Counted from the stretch's first letter, positions 21,500 to 33,139 are shown. The stretch: 64,000 nt of DNA from Liopterus haemorrhoidalis (GCA_963971575.1 OZ020618.1:49242509-49306508), one strand, 5' to 3'. Translations and numbers: made by a program. Notes: generated by a model from the letters alone, not told the origin.

Positions 21500-22860
21500 A
21501 CGAAAAATTAATTACATAAAAAAATATCAGCTGTGGCCACCACAGGACCGACCGCCATCACAAAGTACTTGTATAAAATACATTCTAGCAGCAGAGTAGA
21601 TAAATAACTTGGCCTAATATTTTCTAACAGAGATATTATTTATCATGAAAAGGTTACATATAAGTATGAAAAAATTGAGACAAAAAAAAAATCGAAAAAT
21701 TTAAAAAAAATTTTTAATTTTCTCAAATAATAATTGTTCTGGCTAATTGCCACAAGAGCAAAGGCCATTAAATTATTTTTTTTTTGTTTTATCAAAAAAT
21801 GTCTTGAATAAAAGTTCGGTTCTGACCTGTTAAATATTACTACTATTATTATTTTTAATTTTAAAAAATCAGCTGTGGGCACCATAGGACCAACCGCCAT
21901 CATAAAGTACTTGTATAAAATACATTCTAGCTGCAGAGTAGAAATAACTTGGTTTAATATTTTCTAACAGAGATATTATTTATCACGACCATGGAAACGT
22001 TACATAAAAAAAAATCGAAAAATTTTTCATTTTCGTTTTCTCAAAAGTTGTCTCAAGTAAAAGAAGTTAGTTATTGCTTTTGTAGCAACTTTTGTTCAAT
22101 AAATTTTTTCTAAATATTTTTCTGTAGTGAAATATTCGCAAAAATCTTAAAATCGACACGAGTAAACTCCCATTTTTAGTCAACCGATTTTTACCAAAAG
22201 TTGATCAATTGGTGCCATTGATGTCAAGAGTTTAAATATGAAGTTTCATAAAAATCCTTCTAGCCGAATTTGCTCTGCACGTATACACAGACAGACGGAC
22301 AGATGGACGGACGGACGGACAGATAGACCGATAGACATCATGCTAAAAATAATCAAAACGTTATGTAGGGAGCTCAATTCATGGAGATCCATCGAAATCT
22401 CGAAATGTCAAAATCGATATGATCACAATACCTCCCTTATACGGAGTGATTATTTAATGGCGAGATGACGTCAATGGAAGTTTTAATAATTTGCCGTTTC
22501 ATACACATCGTAGCAGGCGATTATGCTCGCATGCGCATAATCTTTTTTTCTTCATAATCATAGTTATTATAGTCATAGTATTCACCAGTATTTCTGCTAG
22601 ACAGCATGTAAAATTCGGTGACGTCGTCTCGCCATTAAATAATCACTCTGTATATGTTGGCGGTCGGTAAAAATTAAATGGAACCTTTTAATACTCAAAT
22701 AACGAATAAAAATAATCATCAAAATACTGTTGATTTTGATGTGATTATAGAAAAGATATTGTCCTTGACATCCAGTATTCTGTTGACTTCTTACACTTAT
22801 TAAAAACCACAAAATCCTGAAATGTGTGTAAATTCACACTTAATTAAAGAAACATCAATT
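21500..22860 (-). repeat. U1 unclassified repeat, copy 1 (long, with internal duplication)
   Basis: Read on the minus strand it starts at the palindromic terminus (AAGTGTGAATTTACACAC, 22850 downward) and continues through GTTGGCGGTCGGTA. After the nested MITE at 22442 it proceeds through CAATGGATCTCC-like sequence, a GTCTGTCCG microsatellite (22270-22325), and a 3' region ending GTGGTGGCCACAGCTGATA. The 3' part (CTAGAATGTATTTTATACAA and neighbours) is present twice, near 21545 and 21880. No coding capacity was found. The same body occurs at 26385-27085 and 56700-57078. Confidence 0.75.
22442..22650. mobile_element. TA-flanked MITE nested in U1
   Basis: A 209-bp element with inverted ends CGGAGTGATTATTTAATGGC and GCCATTAAATAATCACTCTG (1-2 mismatches), extending through the TGACGTC block. 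TA lies on both sides (22440-22441, 22651-22652). Removing it rejoins the U1 sequence CCTCCCTTATATATGTTGGC, as in the uninterrupted copies. Confidence 0.88.
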
Positions 22861-22982
22861 ATTTTAAATAAAATTCGTATTGAAGTTATCTTTTTCTATT
22901 TTGATTTTCTTTTTTTTTCTTTTACTCGCCTTCTTCCTCTTCAAAATTCGATGGTGTTTTCGTTACGGTCTTTATTTCACAG

Positions 22983-23678
22983 CTGTACTTAAATATGTCT
23001 CTCTCATAATTTGGTTTCCGTCTTGTTTTGGATTTTCTCATTTTCTCCTCTCTGGATCTTTAGGAAAATATTATAATTTTTAAAATGCTTCTCTACTTAT
23101 GGCCCATAGTTTATGTGTCAAAAACATCGATAGGTCGTTGACAAACATTGATGTTTAAAAAATATCGGACTTCGATACTCATCCCTAAATTTTTGTTTAT
23201 TTTTAACTTTTTTTTTGTAAGAAATTGATAAACAAAATCTTCCTGAATATAAATTTTTTATGAAAAACCTTTAAAATTGAAAGCGGTAAATCTGTGAGCA
23301 AATATTCATTAGGTTTGAAAAATACATAGAGTGTTTGCGGTCCACCGCTATATTAAAAACAACCCCAGTTATAAAATGGAAATTCAATCACGCACTAATA
23401 TGCCGGTAAAGAGGGTGGTATTCCCGAGTGGCAACTGCGGGAGGCCCTCACCCGGGCTATGAAAATACCACTGTCGACAAGTAATGAGACTGCACTGTCT
23501 GTCTCTCTGTACATCTGTTACATAATTTAATATCGTACTCTGACAAGTGTACCGGGTATTGTTCATTTAATAAAACATAAACAGTGTTTTATTATGGGCG
23601 CCAAGAGAGAGGAGAAAATGAGAAAATCCAAAACAAGCGGAATACCAAATTATAGAGAGAGACATGCTTAAGTATGAG
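22983..23678. repeat. inverted repeat pair, about 73-bp arms
   Basis: TTTTGGATTTTCTCATTTTC at 23026-23045 is the exact inverse of sequence near 23617-23636. Similarity extends over 22983-23055 and 23604-23678 with small gaps. The spacer holds a decayed ATCGATG-rich hAT-like end (ACTCATCCCTA, 23175-23188). The right arm lies directly beside mariner A copy 2. Identity is unknown. Confidence 0.65.
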
Positions 23679-25584
23679 GAGTACCTTTTAAGTTTTTACA
23701 AACGACCACTATATGGCAATATTGAAATGTGTTATTACTACATATGTAAAATTTGACATTTGTTATTGTGAAATCAGTGGCAGCTTATAAATTAACAGAG
23801 TAGTTTGTTGACAGTGAACATTAAAAAAAACAAGTTTGTGAAAAAATGGATATTACTTTTGAAGGTTTTCGTTGGATGATTTTTTACGATTTTAGTAAAG
23901 GCCTAACTTAACTTCGTTTAACTTATGGTAAAGAAGCACTATCAGAAAAGATTGTTTACAATTGGTTTGCAGAATTTCGTCGTGTTCCTGCGTCCGTCAG
24001 TGATGAATCTCGTGAAGGTCGACCAAAATCGGTTGTGATTCAAAAAAACATCGATGCTGTGCGCAAAATGATTGAAGATCGGCATGTGATTTACCGTGAG
24101 ATAGAGACATCCTTTGGCATATCACAGACTGCAATACATTCGATTTTGCACGAACATTTAGCTGTGGAAAAGATCTGTTCCCGATGGATTCCGTATAATT
24201 TGACCGAAGCTCAAAAAAAGGCTCGTGTTGATTGGTGTAAGGGAATGCTAAAAAAATCAACTAATTTTATCTTGTTTTACAAGGTAAGGTTATGCTTATG
24301 ACCGAGTAGTTTGTTGACAGGGAGCGTTAAAAAAAAACAAGTTTGTGAAAAAATGGATAATACTCGTGAAAGTTTTCGTTGGATGTTTTTTTTTACGATT
24401 TTAGTAAAGGCCTAACTCAACAACAATGCATAGATTCGCTTTGTTCAACTTTTGTTGCACCATCAGAAAGGACTGTCTACAATTGGCTTACAGAATTTCA
24501 TCGTGGTCGTGTGTCAGTCAGTGATGAATCTCGTGAAGGTCGACCAAAATCGGTTGTGATTCAAAAAACATCGATGCTGTGCGCAAAATGATCGGCATCG
24601 GCGAAAATCGGCATGTGACTTACCGTGAGATAGAGGCATCCTTTGGCATATCGCAGACTGCAATACATTCGATTTTGCATGAACATTTAGCTATGAAAAA
24701 GATCTGTTCCCGATGGATTCCGCATAATTTGACCGACGCTAAAAAAAAGGCTCGTATTGATTGGTGTAAGGGAATGCTAAAAAATTCAACTTATTTTTAC
24801 AAGGTAACGTTATGCTTATCTTTATTCATTCTATGGCTTGGTTTTCTACTCTGTTTGAATTGAACCATATTGTTCAATAAAACATCCACATTAATTTTTT
24901 TTCCGAAAGCGAAAGTTTTGAATTTATTGTGAGGGTGTGATATATACAGGGAGGTAATAAATTTAGGTTTTGTTGGCATTGTTGACATCTCTACAATAGT
25001 ACAATAGCCCAGCTACTGATCACCGGAAATCAGGGTGTCTGTGCGTCTGTCTGTCTGTTTATAATGTCTGGGAATCTTCGAGGTTAGAGAAGCAACATTT
25101 ATACCATATATGAATAGCACTAAGATGTTTCAAATTTGGAAAGACGAAGATATAAACACTCGATCTTTTGGAAAATGCTATTGGAAATTTATTTTTGAGT
25201 CGAACTACGTGTTTTAAATGGTAGCAGGTAAGATGGTAAAAATCTATATAAATAAAATTAGAGACTCTAACTGTTCTTCACATCGAATTAATGTATCTTT
25301 GCCCGTATGCACCTGATTTATCTCCTAATGAATTTTTTTCCCCAATGTCAAACAAAAAATGCGTGGACAGCGATTTTCATCAACTCAAGACGCTGTTGAA
25401 GCCTTCGAAAACCATGTTTTTGAGATACCAACTTCAGAGTGGAAAAAATGTTTCGAAAATTGGTTTGAACGCATGCAAAAGTGTATATATCTTGAAGGTG
25501 AATATTTTGAAAAGCAATAAAACAGTTTGTTCAAAAAAAAATTCTGTTTTAATTTTTGTCAAAACTTAAAAGATAGCCCTCGTA
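23675..25584 (+). mobile_element. mariner family A, copy 2, with tandemly duplicated N-terminal half
   Basis: The left end GTACCTTTTAAGTTTTTAC and the right end AGATAGCCCTCGTA match family A. Two partial transposase 5' halves lie in tandem. The first (about 23846-24290) and the second (about 24352-24860) each contain the start MDI/MDN, the HTH (SFGISQTAIHSILHEHLA) and SRWIP. Both stop at the same deletion junction, followed by the shared segment ACAAGGTAA(G/C)GTTATGCTTA. After about 390 unrelated bases the C-terminus resumes (25255-25530; YAPDLSPNEFF, MSNKKCVDSDFHQLK). The catalytic core is missing. Confidence 0.85.
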
Positions 25585-26308
25585 GAATATGATAATATTG
25601 TGATTTCTCGTGCAGTGGTTGAGTTGATAAATTTTTTGAAACTTTTTTTTAAATAATAATGATATTTTACTTACAGTAAAGCTACAAAAGCTATCATAAC
25701 AACGAATTCAATCAAAACCGTAACAATTCTCTTTGATAAAAACATCTTTCAATCGTAAGAATGAAACTAACAACGTATTTATAGTAATTGACAATATCGA
25801 AAAGGAGAAAAAAACCATACGAATCGATTGGTAGCAGAATGGATGAGAATGAGAAGGGAATGGAAAGGGAATGGAAAGGGAATGGAAAGGCAAGGAAAGA
25901 TATAGCAAATTGAATGTCAGCGATGCATGAGTTCTGACGTAAGTGTCTATTCGGTTTATTATCGATTGGCAATTCACTCTACTTAGTATCGGATTACTCG
26001 ACGCAAAAAGCAAATCCTTGTTCCACTGTGGACTCATTTCATTCAATTATTTGACACTGGTACATACAATTTATTCTGCCAATGCCAAATTTATTTTTGG
26101 TGTCATTTCATTTTATCCACATCGCTTCCAACCAGAGATAAAATTTTACTATCGTTAAATAACATATCCATTACCGTAGTTTTATATCAACTAACCGAAT
26201 TAGTTCATGCGCATTTATTTTACGTATCTGTAATGGATATGAACAATAAAATTAAGAAAATATCAGTGAACTTCTAATAGTGGTACTCGCAGCCAATGGA
26301 GTAGCTTC
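25585..26308. other. unassigned DNA with GGAAAGGGAAT tandem repeat
   Basis: 25853-25895 is a short tandem repeat of a 10-bp unit (GGAATGGAAA-like). Nothing coding was recognised. Confidence 0.5.
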
Positions 26309-26332
26309 ATATATATATATATATATATATAC
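26309..26332. repeat. (AT)n microsatellite
   Basis: About twelve AT dinucleotides, immediately upstream of the U1 copy. Confidence 0.9.
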
Positions 26333-26384
26333 ATATACCCTCCCCCCGGGTAAAATGATTGTGTCTGTCTGTTTAGCTTTATTT

Positions 26385-27085
26385 TTCTTTGCCAACATAT
26401 ATAAGGGAGGTATTGTGATCATACCGATTTTGACATTTCGAAATTTCAATGGATCTCCACGAATTGAGGTCCCTACATAAAGTTATGACTATTTTTAGCA
26501 TGATGTCTGTCGGTCTGTCTGTCCGTCCGTCCGTCTGTCCGTCCGTCTGTCCGTCCGTCCGTCCGTCTGTACGTCCGTCTGTCCATCTGTCTGTCTGTCT
26601 GTCTGTGTACACGTGCAGAGCAAATTCGGCTGAAAGGATTTTTATAAAACTTCATATTTAAGCTTTTGCCATTAATGGCACGAGTTCATCAACTTTTGGT
26701 AAAAATCGGTTGACTAAAGATGGAAGTTTACTCGTGTCGATTTTAAGATTTTTGGGAATATTTCACAACAGAAAAAAATTTCGAAAAAATTTATCGAACA
26801 AAAGTTGCTACAAAAGCAATAACTAACTACTTTTATTTAAGACAATTTTTGAGAAAACGGTTTTTTGAGAAATTTTTTTTTCAATTCTCAATTTTTTCAT
26901 ACTTATATGTAACGTTTCCATGGTCATGAGAAATAATATCTCTGTTAGAAAATATTAGATCAAGTTATTTCTACTCTGCAGCTAGAATGTATTTTATACA
27001 AGTACTTTATGATGGCGGTCGGTCCTGTGGTGGCCACAGCTGATTTTTTTAAATTAAAAATAATAATAATATTTAACAGCTGAGA
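26385..27085 (+). repeat. U1 unclassified repeat, copy 2
   Basis: Starts near GCCAACATATATAAGGGAGG, runs through the GTCTGTCCG microsatellite (26508-26612), CAAATTCGGCTGAAAGGA, ACTCGTGTCGATTTTAAGAT and CTCTGTTAGAAAATATTAGA. It ends near GGTGGCCACAGCTGATTTTT. Collinear with copy 1 (inverted) and copy 3. The 5' palindromic terminus is missing here. No open frame spans it apart from microsatellite frames. Confidence 0.75.
26508..26612. repeat. (TCTG/TCCG)n microsatellite within U1
   Basis: About 100 bp of CTGTCCGTCCGT-type repeats. The same position in U1 copies 1 and 3 carries shorter tracts, so the tract belongs to the element. Confidence 0.9.
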
Positions 27086-27389
27086 ACCGAGTTCGTGTCT
27101 GTAGAGTGTAGTGTGTAGTGTTCAGTAGGCTTTGCAGATAAGTCGTTATTCAACCAATTGTTTGAATTACTTTAGTTTTATGTTTGTATAGTATCAGAGA
27201 GGAATAAATCATTAATTGTTTTGAAATAGTTATAAATCAAATAACATATTGTTAATAGTGAGAAAATATTTCTGAAATTGAAAAAATGAAGCCATTTATA
27301 CCTTTCTTATTAATTTAAAGAAGATTTGAATACGAAGCAAGTGCAGAAAAAAACGCTGGGAGTTTTGGCAAATTATTTAAATTTTGTTT

Positions 27390-27575
27390 AAAATAATTAA
27401 ATGGAAGCTCTTAGTACTCAAGTAAAAATGATTATCAAAAAACTTTTGATTTTGATGTGATTATAGAATAAATACTCCTAGATATCCAGCATTCTGTTGG
27501 CTTCTTTCTTATCAAATACCTACAAAACCCTGAAATGTGTGAAAACTCACACTTCATATAAAATTTTAATTGTAT
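27390..27575 (-). repeat. U1 5'-terminal fragment
   Basis: On the minus strand: GAAGTGTGAGTTTTCACACA, then TTTCAGGGTTTTGTAGGTAT, then AAGAAGCCAACAGAATGCTG. This matches the end of U1 copy 1 at 22670-22860. It lies 300 bp beyond U1 copy 2 in opposite orientation. Confidence 0.65.
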
Positions 27576-28094
27576 CAATTTTTGACTATTTGTCGACAAA
27601 AAGAACCAGATTCAAAACACAAGAATGTCGTTAAATACTATGTTTCACAACTAAAAATATTTGATTTCCATGGGAAAATAAAATTTTATAATTATTCTAA
27701 AATTCTCCCATATCAATTACCATGGATGGACATTAATCTATAATACCACAACCATATGGTATATTTATTGGTAAACGTTATCTGTTTACTAGAAAACCAC
27801 TAATATGACATGATATTAAATACTTAAAGAAAGTAATTCTTACTCAGATAACAAGATTAATTAAAAGAGAACACCGTCTGTCACCCAACAAAGGACGTTA
27901 AGTAGGATTTTATATAAATACAGTTTTGATAGACGTCTAAATTTAAATTTATCCCCAAATTCAAATTGAGAACTTCAATCAATATTATGGACATATTTGT
28001 TTAATTTATCGTCAGAAACAGGTGTGAAATATTATTTAAAATAAACTAATAAGTTCATTAACTGTTACTAAATATTGCGCAATCCAAAAAAGGT
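27576..28094. other. unassigned AT-rich DNA
   Basis: No gene or repeat terminus was recognised. Confidence 0.4.
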
Positions 28095-28585
28095 CAATAA
28101 ATTCAGAGAAAATGTATTACAGCCAGTTTTACGTGGTTCGAACCTTTTAAAGATGGTAGAAATTCAATCAAAGATAACGAGAAACACGGTAGGTCCTCAA
28201 TTTCTAAAACTGACGAAAAACTTATCCAGGTTTGTGAATTAATTCGTACCAATCCACGATTGACTGTTGGAGAGGTTGGAGAGGTTGGAGAGTCAATAAG
28301 AATATTACACGGGTCTTGTCAAAACATTTTGGCCAACAATTTTTGGTGAAGAACAAAGTCACAGTCGTTCCCCACCTACTATTTTAAACTGACGGTTGTT
28401 TGACTTTTGTTCTCAAAACTGAAGAGTTCGTTAAAAGTACGACTTTTCCCAAAGATTGAAGAGAAAACAAATTTGTAAATTGATCTAAAAGCGATTATAA
28501 AATATATCTGCAAATTGTGTTTCCAGAAGTGGAAAATACGCAGGAAGTGATGTGTTGAATGAAGAAGTAGGAAGATGATAATTTA
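28095..28585 (+). pseudogene. old mariner transposase remnant
   Basis: Frame-shifted translation gives a mariner HTH region (TWFEPFKDGRNSIKDNEKHG, ISKTDEKLIQVCELIRTNPR, LTVGE). An imperfect GAGAGGTTG triplication follows at 28270-28291, then GSCQNIL and a decayed C-terminus (FPKIEEK, KWKI). Neither end is detectable. It is among the oldest mariner remains here judging by decay. Confidence 0.6.
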
Positions 28586-29214
28586 AATATAAAATAATTT
28601 CTGGTTAATAAAATTTTATGACCTATTTTATGATTTTTTTTAATGAAAAGTCGTATATTTCATGATGATCATTTTACTGACAGATGGAATTTAGACTTTG
28701 ACTTATAGTCGAAATTTTAGAATTTACCAACTGAATATTTCGAAGTTTTTAAACTGACAATCTATGATATATATAATTGTTGCAGAAGGGACAAAGCTTT
28801 ACTGTTAATTAATCAGGTATATGGAATAATGATGTACATTTGACGTACGGTCTAATTGTGTTGAGCGAAGTGCAATTACCAATATGAGTTGCTGATCCGA
28901 CGATTCAAATACCATCACACATCCTTAATTGTAAATTGAATATCATTGGTTGTATCTATTACAGATATACAATCCGGCCCATCGATACAATTGGTTGAAA
29001 CGTTAGCTCTACGTTTGGTTGGACATGACAGCATTTTTTGCTAGCTTTCTTCTTTAAGATTTTATACGTAAAAAAGTACTTATTATTATTATTACTTCTT
29101 TTCTCTCTCGCGTTCACGTCATACTAGAGACTAGTGGAGCCAAATACGCCAGATCCGTCAACCAACCGTTGACAGTGTCTTTCACGTCATCATCCGTTCG
29201 CATTCGTTTTCCAC

Positions 29215-29510
29215 CTAAAAATCCCTTCAATTTTGTAGAGGTGATAGTCGAAAGATGCCAGGTCCGGGCTATAAGGTGAGTGGTCGAGACAATTCCATTT
29301 AAATTTCTCTAGCAACGCTTGCGTTGTGGCAGCAATACGGTTGAACGGCCAGAACGTTCTTCATCATGGTTGTTTGTTCTTCCAACATTAAATAAACGAC
29401 ACCACTTTAACACATTCTCTTCATTCATCACATCTTCCCTATACACTTCAACGAGTTGCTGATGGATTTTGGCGAGACGAGTGTTTGCATTTAAAAACCG
29501 AATCACCTCG
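29215..29510 (-). pseudogene. mariner transposase fragment, internally deleted
   Basis: The minus-strand frame 29309-29506 reads as a mariner DNA-binding N-terminus (VIRFLN-type start, then IHQQLVEVYREDVMNEENVL, KWCRLFNVGR, DEERSGR). It joins directly to a catalytic remnant (TQALLEKFKWNCLDHSPYSP, then DLASFDYHLYK) at 29220-29330. The core between them is deleted. Confidence 0.65.
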
Positions 29511-29829
29511 CGTACTTCGCAATTTGCGGGATTAGTAATGGACGTCTACTTTCGCTAGCAACTTCAGACTGACTGACAACGTTGGCAAATGATCAGAGAA
29601 AGTATTAGTCGGTAAAACGACTGCAGAGAACGCTATGCGCGGTTAGGGTGTGCAAACAGTTCTTGAAGACCGCCCACTCTCTGGATTAATGACCTAAAGT
29701 GTAAATCTAATAACTGGCAACTAGAAGCTCAAGACAGAGAAATCTGCATTTTTTTAAGGGAAGCCTATATCCAGCAGTGAATTTGCATGATTAATGGATG
29801 ATGATGATCTTGAAAAACGCTGGGACAAG

Positions 29830-30350
29830 GAAAGATCAAATCAATCCGAGATACTTGAAGCGGAAAGTAGGAAGATCAGGGGATAGAGTCAGGAGGATAG
29901 CGAGGTTGTAATGCGGCAACGAAGAGAGTAACAACAGGTATTAGGCAAAGCCAGAGGATAAGCTCTGTAGACTGTGCAAAGAAGAAGAAGAAACGTTAGA
30001 ACATTTAGCGAAGAGATGCAGAGAGATGGCAATCTGAGAGGAAGTGATAAAGGAACTGATGAGTGAGAAAGGCAACGGAGAAAAATGGGGGAGAGAACTG
30101 GGGGCAAGAAGGAAGGAGGTCGAAGAGGATAGTCGGAAGGAGAATAAGAAAAAAGAAATGAAAAAATACTTATTTTGCAAAGAGATGTAGAGAGATGGTA
30201 GTCTGGGAGGAAGAGATAAAGGAACTGATGAGTGAGGAACGTAAGGGAGAAAGATGGATGAGAGAACTGGAGGCAAGAAGAAAGGAGATCTTAGAGGGAA
30301 GCAGGAATGAGAATAGGAAGAAAAAGAGGGACACCGGACGAAGAACAAAG
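29830..30350 (+). pseudogene. LINE ORF2 C-terminus with CCHC motif and tandem duplication
   Basis: 29905-30040 encodes LQCGNEE-like sequence and then CRLCKEEEETLEHLAKRC. This C-x2-C-x8-H-x4-C knuckle is typical of the C-terminus of R1/I-type insect LINEs. The following segment (30009-30176) is repeated in tandem at 30177-30345 (AAGGAACTGATGAGTGAG in both). A stop follows the knuckle. The RT domain is absent. Confidence 0.65.
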
Positions 30351-30611
30351 AAATTAAATAAAAATTATTGTAATGATATTCATATTGTGATGTTTTTTTA
30401 TTATTATTATTTTATTTCTTTGTAGTAGTTAACACCCTAAACGCCGCAAGGCCTAGGGGAAATAAAGAATATATATATAAATATACATAAACTCGAGCGT
30501 AATCAACGCATAAATGGGATGTTGCATCATGTCAAGTCGCTATTCTCCTTCTCCACTTACTTGATATTGTGCAGCGTACACAGTATTAACTCATATTTAT
30601 TTAACTGTATG

Positions 30612-30837
30612 CAGTGGCGCGCCCAATCCCCCCCAAGGATGGAAATACCAAATTTTTAAATTTTTTACCATTATTAGTTTAGGTAAATATATAAAATATA
30701 TAGATATGGATTTAAAAGTAGAGATGAGGACCTTTTTTTTTAGTCATCACTTGTATTTCAGAAGCGAAGAGCTTTTTTTATATCTTCGCTTTTTTTGTCT
30801 ACCGCCCCCCCAGTTAAAATTCCTGGGTGCGCCACTA
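30612..30837. mobile_element. hAT MITE, CAGTGGCGCACCC family, copy 2
   Basis: A 226-bp element with ends CAGTGGCGCGCCC and CCTGGGTGCGCCACTA. The exact duplication ACTGTATG is at 30604-30611 and 30838-30845. Relatives: 17248 and 51500. The body contains AGATGAGGACCTTTTTTT, shared with copy 1. Confidence 0.94.
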
Positions 30838-31632
30838 ACTGTATGGATGGAGTATTCGAACAATACATCTAAATATTTTGTATCAGTTTTGTGTTGAAAA
30901 TAACCGATACATCCCGAATCAAATAACAAAGTTCGAAGCTATCGTATTACACCCATAAATATTTGAGAAAGTATTTACGCAGGAAATTATAACAAAATTC
31001 AGTATCATTGTTTTTAGAACATCGTCAAATGGAATCTATTCCACTCAGTTGGTCCATTTTACCCCCAATTATTTTGTACGTTGTCGCAAACAATCGTTCA
31101 ATGAAAATATTCTACATCCTTTACTATAGTGAGGGTGGAATAAAGCTCTGGTCGATTGGCCTGTGTACAGGAGATAGGACAAACACGATGCTTTGACAGA
31201 TTACACTAAATAATAGATTAGTTCACTAATAGAAGCAAAAGATGAGTCGAATTCACAGAGGAAATAATATTGGTGACATTGGACATAACGAATACTTACG
31301 AATATATCCGATACAATACAATATTTTTTGTTACTAATTAATGACATGTCTTGAAAAGTTTTTAGACTGGTCTAGTGAATACAGCTGCTTTGTGGAAAAA
31401 TTTAATAGACAGTTTTAACTTGAATTAGATGAGTTACGTCCGTAGATCATAATATTATGAAGTAGTAATTGGTTTCGGACTGGTCAGATATTAAACCAAT
31501 TATATAACTTCGCTAACATTTCATTTTATATTTTAAATCTTCATCAGAGCTGTAATAATAGTGTAGATATAATTTTATGTTACAATTTTTGAAAGTATAA
31601 AGAAAATTTTACATAATTATCAAATCGAACTA
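30838..31632. other. unassigned AT-rich DNA
   Basis: Nothing beyond short random frames. AATCTTCATCAGAGC at 31540-31554 resembles retroelement tails but is not assignable. Confidence 0.4.
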
Positions 31633-32073
31633 CAGTAATACCCCGCGACTCGATTGCTTCTTAGCTCGACGTTTCCGCCATTCGACGTAAATGTCGAGAG
31701 TGAGAGTCGACGGAAGCATCGCTATCCGATGTGTGATCGAGTACCAATCACGTGATACATATTTTGATCTACAAAGCGAAATGAACGCATGGCCAGCAGT
31801 TCGCGCCTAGATATCTACATTACAGTACAGTATAGTGTATGACTACTGTACATTATTGTTTTATGTATGGTTATATTGTCATTACTCAACAATTTTAAAC
31901 AGTGTATTAAAAAATTATACATATATGTATTTCCTTATATGTATATATGTACATAATATATGTATATAATGATTCCCTTTATTTCTTATGGGGAAATTCG
32001 ACTCGCCACTCGACGAAATCGCTATTCGACGCTTTTTCTGAACGAATTAACGTCGAGTGGCAGGGTATTACTG
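31633..32073. mobile_element. Tigger/pogo-like MITE, copy 2
   Basis: A 441-bp element with ends CAGTAATACCCCGCGACTCG and GTCGAGTGGCAGGGTATTACTG (inverted, imperfect), flanked by TA on both sides. Subterminal CTCGACGT/ACGTCGAG blocks are at both ends. It is inverted relative to copy 1 at 17780. An internal ATATGTAT-rich stretch lies at 31920-31970. Confidence 0.9.
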
Positions 32074-32124
32074 TACAACTAAATGGTAAAATTATAATAA
32101 AATCTACATACCTATGAAAATAAA

Positions 32125-32690
32125 TAAACTTAGCATTCCTCGATTTAGAAAAAGCATTTGACAGAGTACCACAAAAACTAATATGGAGAAGCTTAGAAAA
32201 AAGAGGTGAACAGCCAAAACTGATAAAGGGAATAAATAGTTTATATGAAAACAATGGAAATTACGTGATGAAAGATAATATGCAATCAGAAGATTTCCAA
32301 ATCAACAACGGACTGAGACAAAGAGGGGTGCTTAGTCCAACATTATTCATAATAATAATGGACGACGTAATAAAAGAAGCAAAAATAAAATTCGGAAGAT
32401 GCATATTGGATACTTCAAAATGAAAGCGGTTGGAATATCAGAATGTGCCTTTGCCGGCGACCTAATGATCTGCGCTGCAGAAGAAAAACATCTACAAAGA
32501 AACCTGGAGATATGGGAACAGGTACTGGCAAAGAGGAAGATGAAAATAAATACTACCAAAACAAATGCAATGGTTATTGGCGATGAAAACGCGAACTCCA
32601 ACATAGTAATCAACAGGGAAAAAATAGGTCAAGTAGAAAGCAAAAAAGAATGGAAAAAAATCGTAAAAGAGCAGGATAAATAGAACAAAA
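32125..32690 (+). pseudogene. non-LTR reverse transcriptase fragment (RTE-like)
   Basis: Reads LAFLDLEKAFDRVPQKLIW, then NGLRQRGVLSPTLFII, then, after a frameshift near 32420, an altered active site (FAGD in place of the usual YADD/FADD), then LAKRKMKINTTKTNAMVIG. Motif order and wording fit insect RTE-type LINEs. Endonuclease and C-terminus are missing. The loss of the first active-site Asp and the frameshift mean it is inactive. Confidence 0.8.
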
Positions 32691-33139
32691 CTAACCTTAC
32701 ACCTACGGGTAGACAAGGTTTACGATTATATACATATATATAACATATTGATTTTGATATAATAATGGCAAAAATATTGTTCTAGATATTTTTTACCCTG
32801 TTTCACTTAATAAATACTTACCATATCCTGAACTGTGTGAAAAATGAATTGTTTCTGGGGTAATACAAGTTAAATCGTTACTAAATACTCCTTATATTTG
32901 CTCAAACCTTTTAACTTAATAAAATAGCAAATAATTAACCATATAGAGTGGTTGGGGTGTTCTCGGGTTTCACAGGGTTGTATTGTTGGGCACGTGACCG
33001 GCACACTAGATTTGACAGATTAGCAGTCACGTGCTCTCTTCATTATCAAAATGCTGAACTACCAGAGATGACCTATGTCTATTGTATACCAACGTTTAGA
33101 ACCTCATCAGGGTTTCACTTATTCACATATCAGATTGAT
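32691..33139. other. unassigned DNA with U1-like terminus
   Basis: 32740-32860 resembles a decayed inverted U1 terminus (CCTGAACTGTGTGAAAAATG). No coding sequence was recognised. Confidence 0.35.

Noticed and set aside
23560..23620. LTR retrotransposon primer-binding site (TTGGCGCCCA on the minus strand)
   Set aside because: Only 10 bases match a Lys-tRNA type site, no paired LTRs or gag/pol were found, and the segment lies in an inverted repeat.
26379..26661. Open frames of 60-77 codons in both directions across a CTGTCCG microsatellite
   Set aside because: Dipeptide-like repeats (TDRQ, VRPS) caused by the microsatellite inside U1.
30195..30425. 76-codon plus-strand frame and 135-codon minus-strand frame as host genes
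   Set aside because: The plus frame is the charged C-terminal tail of a LINE in a tandem duplication; the minus frame is its shadow.
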